In this document: piece by piece, positions 47,927-52,157 of the stretch | Layout of the letters: each line of letters starts with the position of its first letter | Position numbering within the stretch: position 1 is the stretch's first letter | NCBI GenBank assembly: GCA_963734015.1 | Contig: CAVTFG010000001.1 | Location: forward strand, 1 to 52,157 | Direction: 5' to 3' | Length of the DNA stretch: 52,157 bases | Source: JALZKA01 sp963734015 | GTDB lineage: Bacteria; Actinomycetota; Thermoleophilia; Solirubrobacterales; 70-9 | Position numbers and translations under genes: made by a program | The notes under the pieces: model-generated | The model's database searches: none | Seen by the model: only the letters and a program-made list of their open reading frames with translations | Told to the model about the DNA's origin: nothing

Positions 47927-48238
47927 GTGGGCGACGACGAGCGGATTCATGGTGATGAGGACTACGTCGCGGAGCAGGAGCGCGCGGCGGCGGAGGATGC
48001 CGTCGAGGTTGGTGGCGGCGCCCCGAGCGACGAGGTCGACGAGTCGGAGCGGGCCCTCTCCGAGGCCGGCCAGGGCGAGTCGGAGGGGTTCGAACTGGCC
48101 GAGGAGGAGCTGATCGAGAACGCGTCGCACGAGGAGTCGGCGAGCCCCGACCCGATGCATCTCGCGGGCGACGTGGAGGAGTCGGAGCCGGGTGCGGAGT
48201 ACGGCGAGGCCGACAGCGAGGAGATCGAGGACGCGTAG
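47927..48238 (+). CDS. Small acidic protein, unknown function
   Basis: 103 residues, extremely rich in Glu/Asp, with almost no Lys. AAGGAGG (47916-47922) sits 4 nt before the GTG and defines the start (MGDDERIHGDEDYVAEQERA). The middle has SEGFELAEEELIENASHEES, a motif I associate with conserved small actinobacterial proteins but cannot name. It is probably disordered or partly helical in solution. It diverges from the M42 gene and converges on ltrA with a 5-nt gap. Function cannot be inferred. Confidence 0.75.
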   Translation: MGDDERIHGDEDYVAEQERAAAEDAVEVGGGAPSDEVDESERALSEAGQGESEGFELAEEELIENASHEESASPDPMHLAGDVEESEPGAEYGEADSEEIEDA

Positions 48239-48243
48239 GGCGC

Positions 48244-49443
48244 CTAGATCTCCGGCGCTCCGGAGTCCGTCGCCAGCTCGTGGCGGACGCGGTCGCGGTG
48301 CTCGGCATAGCGCACGGCCTCGTACGTGATCAAGAGGCACGCGACGGCGGCCACGATCGCCAGCGTCGCGAGCGCCGGGATCTCGACCGCGACCGGCAGC
48401 AGTGCGAACAGGGCCACCCCGAGGACCAGCCGGCGGCGGTTCACGCTGTGGACGTTGCGCCAGCGAAACGCGACGTGTGCCAAGAGGTAGATCGCGAAGC
48501 CGCCGATCAGCGCGAACGCGGGAACGATCTTCAGCGGGTCGTCGACGTCCTCGATCGTCTTCTTCAGCCCGAGCGCCACCAGCACGATCCCCGCCACCAT
48601 CGGCAGGTGCAGGTACCCGTAGGAATCGCGGGCGGTCTCGTTCTGCTCACGCCGGTCGGTGATGCTCGCCAGCCGCCGGGTCGCAACCAGCGCGACGACG
48701 TCGAAGTACGCCCACCACATCATCGCGGCGAGCGTGACGCCGAGGATCGCGGCGGCCACGATCCCAGCGGTGACATCACCGGTGACTCCCGCTCCGATCG
48801 CCACGATCGACTCGCCCAGCGCGATGATGATGATCAGGCCGAACCGCTCCGCGAAATGCTCGGGAACGAGCTTCCAGCCCGCGGCGCCCAGGAAGTAGGG
48901 ACCGCCGTAGTCGAGCGCGATGGCGAGCGCCCAGACCGCGCCCTGCGCGACGCCGTCGAGAAACGAAGCGAGCGCCAGCAGGCCCACGCCCACCGCCGTG
49001 CTCATCCCGAGGAACGTCACCGAGCTGCGCAGGTCGGGGTCCTCGCGGCTGGCGATCCAGAACAGCGCGATGTGTGCGACCCGGACCACGCCGTAGGCGC
49101 CGGCGAACAGGAGGCCGAGGTCGCCGAACGTCTGAGGGACACAGAGCGCAACGACCAGGAACGCCGCCATCGCGGCGAAGATCGCGATCCGGACCGCGCC
49201 CTCCTCGGGGTTGATTACGCTCGTCAGCCAGGCGTATCCGGACCACGACCACCAGAGCACCGCGAGGATCAGCATCGCCTGCGCGACGCTCTCCCAGGTC
49301 GGATGATCGGCCATCAGCTGCGTGCACTGGGTCAGCGCAAGGACGAAGACGAGGTCGAAGAACAGCTCCAATGGCGTGACGCGTTCCCCTTCGCGCATCA
49401 CCGGATTCCTGACCCGAGGCGCGTGCCAGCGTCCGCTCTCCAT
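48244..49443 (-). CDS. Low temperature requirement protein A (LtrA) family membrane protein
   Basis: A 399-residue protein with about ten to eleven transmembrane helices. The LtrA signature is at the start: GERVTPLELFFDLVFVLALT, then MLILAVLWWSWSGYAWLTSV, SVTFLGMSTAVGVGLLAL-type helices, EHFAERFGLIIIIALGESIV and MMWWAYFDVVALV. The family was named for listerial growth at low temperature, but its molecular role is unknown. The ATG gives MESGRWHAPRVRN, a usual short N-terminus. It converges with the acidic gene. Confidence 0.92.
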   Translation of the reverse strand: MESGRWHAPRVRNPVMREGERVTPLELFFDLVFVLALTQCTQLMADHPTWESVAQAMLILAVLWWSWSGYAWLTSVINPEEGAVRIAIFAAMAAFLVVALCVPQTFGDLGLLFAGAYGVVRVAHIALFWIASREDPDLRSSVTFLGMSTAVGVGLLALASFLDGVAQGAVWALAIALDYGGPYFLGAAGWKLVPEHFAERFGLIIIIALGESIVAIGAGVTGDVTAGIVAAAILGVTLAAMMWWAYFDVVALVATRRLASITDRREQNETARDSYGYLHLPMVAGIVLVALGLKKTIEDVDDPLKIVPAFALIGGFAIYLLAHVAFRWRNVHSVNRRRLVLGVALFALLPVAVEIPALATLAIVAAVACLLITYEAVRYAEHRDRVRHELATDSGAPEI

Positions 49444-49550
49444 CCAAACCAGATCTTGGCAGGCGGCCTACCTCGGAGGCGCCGGCGACCCGCCTGCACG
49501 GCATGCAGCGCCCTCGGGCGCCGCGAAAGGCTTGGACCGCACGCGACCGC

Positions 49551-49579
49551 GGGCCGGAACGGCACAACCGTCCCGGCCC
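49551..49579 (-). terminator. GC-rich hairpin after the methyltransferase gene
   Basis: GGGCCGGAACGG pairs with CCGTCCCGGCCC (one A-C mismatch) around a 5-nt loop, 22 nt past the methyltransferase stop on the minus strand. No T tract follows. It lies in the 158-nt gap before ltrA, which shows nothing else. Confidence 0.45.
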
Positions 49580-49601
49580 GTGTCGCAACCGACAACCGTC
49601 G

Positions 49602-50675
49602 CTACGGGCGAGCCTCCAACACGAGGTTGAACGGTGTCTCGGTCGCCCGCCGGAACCGGGTGAACCCCGCCTCCTCGGCGACAGCCCGCAGTCGCTCTTC
49701 GCCGGCCTGGGCCCCCAGAGCCAGCCCGACCTCCTGGTCGAGTGAAGACGGCGTGCAGATCACGGTCGAGGCGGCGTAGTAGATCCGACCGACCGGGTTG
49801 AGGTTCTCGGCCAGCGAGTCGCCCGCGAACGGCTCGACCAGCATCACCGCGCCGTCGTCCGCGATCGTCTCACGCACGTGCGTCATGGCGCCGACCGGGT
49901 CGCCCATGTCGTGCAGGCAGTCGAAGAACGCGACCAGGTCGTAGCCCTCGCCGGGATAGTCCTTCGCGCTCGCCACGGCGAACTCCGTGTTCTCCGCCAC
50001 GCCGCCGGCCTCGGCGATCTCCGCCGCCCGGGCGATCGACGCGTCGTGGTAGTCGAACCCGTACACGGTGCTCTCCGGATACGCCTGCGCTATGAGCATC
50101 GTGGAGATCCCGTGGCCGCATCCGATGTCCGCGACCTTGCCGCCGCTCTTCAGCTTTTCCTCCACGCCGGCGAGCGCCGGGATCCATTCGGCGATCAGGT
50201 GCGTCCGGTAGCCGGGCCGGAAGAACTGCTCGGTCCCCACGAAGAGCTCCGGGTCGTGCTCATGCCAGCCGAAGCCGTTGCCGGAGCGGAACCGCTCCGC
50301 CAGCTCGTCGCGGTCCTTGTAGACCGAGCCGATCAGGCTGTAGCCGCCCAGCAGGTACACGGGGCTGTTCTCGTCGGCGAATGCCATCGCGACCTCGGGC
50401 GTGAGGGTGAACGTCTCGCCATCCGCGTCGTACTCCAGGTAGCCGCTCGCGGCCTGCGCGGACGCCCATTCGCGCACGTAGCGCTCCGCGACGCCGGAGC
50501 TGTCGGCGATCTCCGCCGCCGTCATCGGCCCGGCGCCCGCCATCGCCTTCCAGATGCCCAGCTTCCCCCCGATCGCCACGAGCGCGCCGTTCATCGCCGC
50601 GCCCATGTCGGTGACGGCCTGCCCAACGAACTCCTCCAGCTTGGCCTCGTCGACCTCTGAAACCGTCGCTTCCAT
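49602..50675 (-). CDS. SAM-dependent class I methyltransferase with winged-helix N-domain (Rv2258c-like)
   Basis: 357 residues. The N-terminal ~90 form a dimerising winged-helix-like domain (GALVAIGGKLGIWKAMAGAG, PMTAAEIADSSGVAERYVRE, WASAQAASGYLEYDADGETF). The Rossmann methyltransferase domain has motif I KVADIGCGHGISTMLIAQAY, STVYGFDYHDASIARAAEIA, YDLVAFFDCLHDMGDPVGAM and DDGAVMLVEPFAGDSLAENL. It resembles Rv2258c-type and small-molecule O-methyltransferases of unknown substrate. The start at 50675 follows GGAAGGAG; an earlier in-frame start would add 25 residues. It is divergent from the DAHP synthase gene. Confidence 0.88.
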   Translation of the reverse strand: MEATVSEVDEAKLEEFVGQAVTDMGAAMNGALVAIGGKLGIWKAMAGAGPMTAAEIADSSGVAERYVREWASAQAASGYLEYDADGETFTLTPEVAMAFADENSPVYLLGGYSLIGSVYKDRDELAERFRSGNGFGWHEHDPELFVGTEQFFRPGYRTHLIAEWIPALAGVEEKLKSGGKVADIGCGHGISTMLIAQAYPESTVYGFDYHDASIARAAEIAEAGGVAENTEFAVASAKDYPGEGYDLVAFFDCLHDMGDPVGAMTHVRETIADDGAVMLVEPFAGDSLAENLNPVGRIYYAASTVICTPSSLDQEVGLALGAQAGEERLRAVAEEAGFTRFRRATETPFNLVLEARP

Positions 50676-50767
50676 CCTTGCTCCTTCCCCTAGACGGTTT
50701 GCCCGCGCATCCTCCATCTCGGCGGCTCCGGAGAGCGTGAGGTCCGTCACGGTCGGGAGCGGCCATC

Positions 50768-50773
50768 TAGCCT
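50768..50773 (+). promoter_or_regulatory. Putative -10 (TAGCCT) of the DAHP synthase gene
   Basis: TAGCCT ends 8 nt before the GTG at 50782. No Shine-Dalgarno is present. Confidence 0.5.
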
Positions 50774-50781
50774 TTGGGCCT

Positions 50782-52143
50782 GTGAGCGCGATCAGTCAAG
50801 GCGACCTCGACACCTGGCGCGGGCTGCCCGCAGCCCAGCAGCCCGACTGGGCCGACCCGACCGAGGTGAGCGCAGTGGCGGCCGAGATCGCCAAGCAACC
50901 GCCCCTCGTCTTCGCGGGCGAGTGCGACCAGCTCAAGGACCGGCTTGCGGCCGTGGCGAGGGGCGAGGCGTTCGTCCTGCAGGGCGGCGACTGCGCGGAG
51001 ACCTTCTCCGGCTCGAACGCCGACGCCGTTCGGAACAAGCTCGAGACCCTTCTGCAGATGGCGCTCGTGCTCACGTACGCGGCGAGCGTCCCCGTGGTGA
51101 AGATCGGCCGGATGGCGGGACAGTTCGCGAAGCCGCGATCGCGGCCCACCGAGTCGCGGGACGGGATCGAGCTCCCCGCTTACCGCGGTGACGCCGTGAA
51201 CGGCTTCGACTTCGACCCGGAGGCGCGCCGGCCCGACGCGGCGCGCATGCTGCAGGCCTACCACTGCTCGGCGGTGACCCTGAACCTGACCCGCGCGTTC
51301 ACACACGGCGGCTACGCCGACCTGCACCAGGCCCACGCCTGGAACCGTGACTTCGTCGCGGAGAGCCCGACCGGGGAGCGCTACGAGCAGCTCGTGGGCG
51401 AGATCGACCGCGCGCTGGCGTTCATGAACGCGTGCGGGGTCGACCCCGAGGAACTCCACGGGGTGGAGCTCTACTCGAGCCACGAGGCGCTGCTCCTGGA
51501 GTACGAGCGGGCGCTCACCCGCATCGACAGCCGGACCGGGCTGCCGTACGACGTCTCCGCGCACCTGCTGTGGGTCGGCGAGCGCACCCGCGACCTGGAC
51601 GGCGCGCACGTGGAGTTCCTCCGCCGCGTCCGCAATCCCATCGCGGTCAAGCTCGGCCCAACCGCCGCACCCGACGACGCGCTCGCGCTGATCGAGCTCC
51701 TCAACCCCGAGCACGAGCCGGGACGGCTCACCTTCATCACTCGGATGGGCGCCGACAAGGTCCGGGACGTCCTGCCGCCCTTGGTGGAGGCCGTCACCGG
51801 GCACGGCTCGCCGGTCGCATGGGTCTGCGACCCGATGCACGGCAACACGTTCGAGGCGCCCAGCGGGCACAAGACCCGGAGGGTGGACCACGTGCTCGAG
51901 GAGGTCGCCGGCTTCTTCGAGGTGCACCGCGGGCTCGGCACCCACCCCGGCGGCGTCCACGTCGAGTTCACCGGTGAGGACGTGACCGAGTGCGTTGGGG
52001 GCGGCCACGAGGTCGGCGAGGCCGATCTGCATCAGCGGTATGAGACCGTCTGCGACCCGCGCCTCAACCGCCGCCAGTCGCTGGACCTCGCCTTCATGGT
52101 CGCCGAGATGTACCGCGGCCAGCAGTACCCTTCGCCGCCGTGA
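50782..52143 (+). CDS. 3-Deoxy-7-phosphoheptulonate synthase, class II (plant type)
   Basis: A 453-residue enzyme condensing PEP and erythrose 4-phosphate, the first shikimate step. Class II motifs: LPAAQQPDWADPTEVSAVAA, VLQGGDCAETFSGSNADAVR (metal-binding Cys), VPVVKIGRMAGQFAKPRSRP, LPAYRGDAVNGFDFDPEARR, NLTRAFTHGGYADLHQAHAW, SSHEALLLEYERALTRID, NPIAVKLGPTAAPDD, WVCDPMHGNTFEAPSGHKTR and GGVHVEFTGEDVTECVGGG. The GTG at 50782 gives MSAISQGDLDTWR; upstream in-frame residues overlap the divergent gene. It provides the entry to the pathway whose other genes are at 18.8 and 40-43 kb. Confidence 0.97.
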   Translation: MSAISQGDLDTWRGLPAAQQPDWADPTEVSAVAAEIAKQPPLVFAGECDQLKDRLAAVARGEAFVLQGGDCAETFSGSNADAVRNKLETLLQMALVLTYAASVPVVKIGRMAGQFAKPRSRPTESRDGIELPAYRGDAVNGFDFDPEARRPDAARMLQAYHCSAVTLNLTRAFTHGGYADLHQAHAWNRDFVAESPTGERYEQLVGEIDRALAFMNACGVDPEELHGVELYSSHEALLLEYERALTRIDSRTGLPYDVSAHLLWVGERTRDLDGAHVEFLRRVRNPIAVKLGPTAAPDDALALIELLNPEHEPGRLTFITRMGADKVRDVLPPLVEAVTGHGSPVAWVCDPMHGNTFEAPSGHKTRRVDHVLEEVAGFFEVHRGLGTHPGGVHVEFTGEDVTECVGGGHEVGEADLHQRYETVCDPRLNRRQSLDLAFMVAEMYRGQQYPSPP

Positions 52144-52157
52144 TCTCGACGAATCAG

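Overview
The window is about 52 kb of very GC-rich DNA (roughly 70% by eye) with dense genes, many ATGA/GTGA/TGATG start-stop overlaps and many GTG starts. The gene content fits an actinomycete (Actinomycetota), most likely of the Thermoleophilia/Solirubrobacterales type: a class II (plant-type) DAHP synthase, a hisS-aspS ... mnmA-alaS-ruvX-mltG-aroE chromosomal backbone, and a complete type IV pilus (T4P) locus set among shikimate-pathway genes. The taxonomic placement is inferred from gene order and families, not from a marker search.

Layout. (1) 1-9.2 kb: tRNA-Met(CAT), a hemerythrin-like protein, a DUF4287/SRPBCC protein, a DUF1761-like membrane protein, an epoxide-hydrolase-like protein, a cold-shock protein, a UPF0104-like membrane protein, an M29-type aminopeptidase, glutamate formimidoyltransferase, a membrane-tethered phosphoesterase, an MBL hydrolase and an LLM flavin oxidoreductase. 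(2) 9.2-19.6 kb: translation and housekeeping genes hisS-aspS, a probable 6S RNA in the gap after aspS, a membrane thioredoxin-like protein, mnmA with an extra NifU/IscU-like N-terminal domain, alaS, ruvX, mltG and aroE. (3) 19.6-23.8 kb: T4P motor genes pilB-pilT-pilC. (4) 23.9-31.3 kb: an accessory block with a secreted repeat protein, two NTF2-like proteins, a second cold-shock gene, a 46-residue basic protein, small intergenic hairpins, a DUF72 protein, topoisomerase IB and an HtrA-like protease. (5) 31.4-40.1 kb: a cyclic-di-GMP-I riboswitch directly ahead of the major pilin, then minor pilins, prepilin peptidase and pilM-N-O-P-like genes. (6) 40.1-44.4 kb: aroC-aroK-aroB-aroQ and a Xaa-Pro peptidase. 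(7) 44.5-52.1 kb: a molybdopterin oxidoreductase, an M42 peptidase, an acidic small protein, LtrA, a methyltransferase and class II DAHP synthase.

How the parts fit. The shikimate genes (DAHP synthase, AroB, AroQ, AroE, AroK, AroC) cover every chorismate step except EPSP synthase. The T4P genes make a nearly complete machine (motor ATPases, platform, alignment complex, pilins, peptidase). The riboswitch suggests that pilin expression responds to c-di-GMP.

Two caveats. At least seven genes (ftcD, thioredoxin-like, mltG, DUF72, pilin, pilP-like, aroK/aroB) are each broken by an apparent single-base indel, several of them in short C or G runs. This looks more like assembly error than real gene decay. 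Also, many genes have a TAnnnT hexamer only 6-10 nt before the start codon and no Shine-Dalgarno, which points to widespread leaderless transcription.
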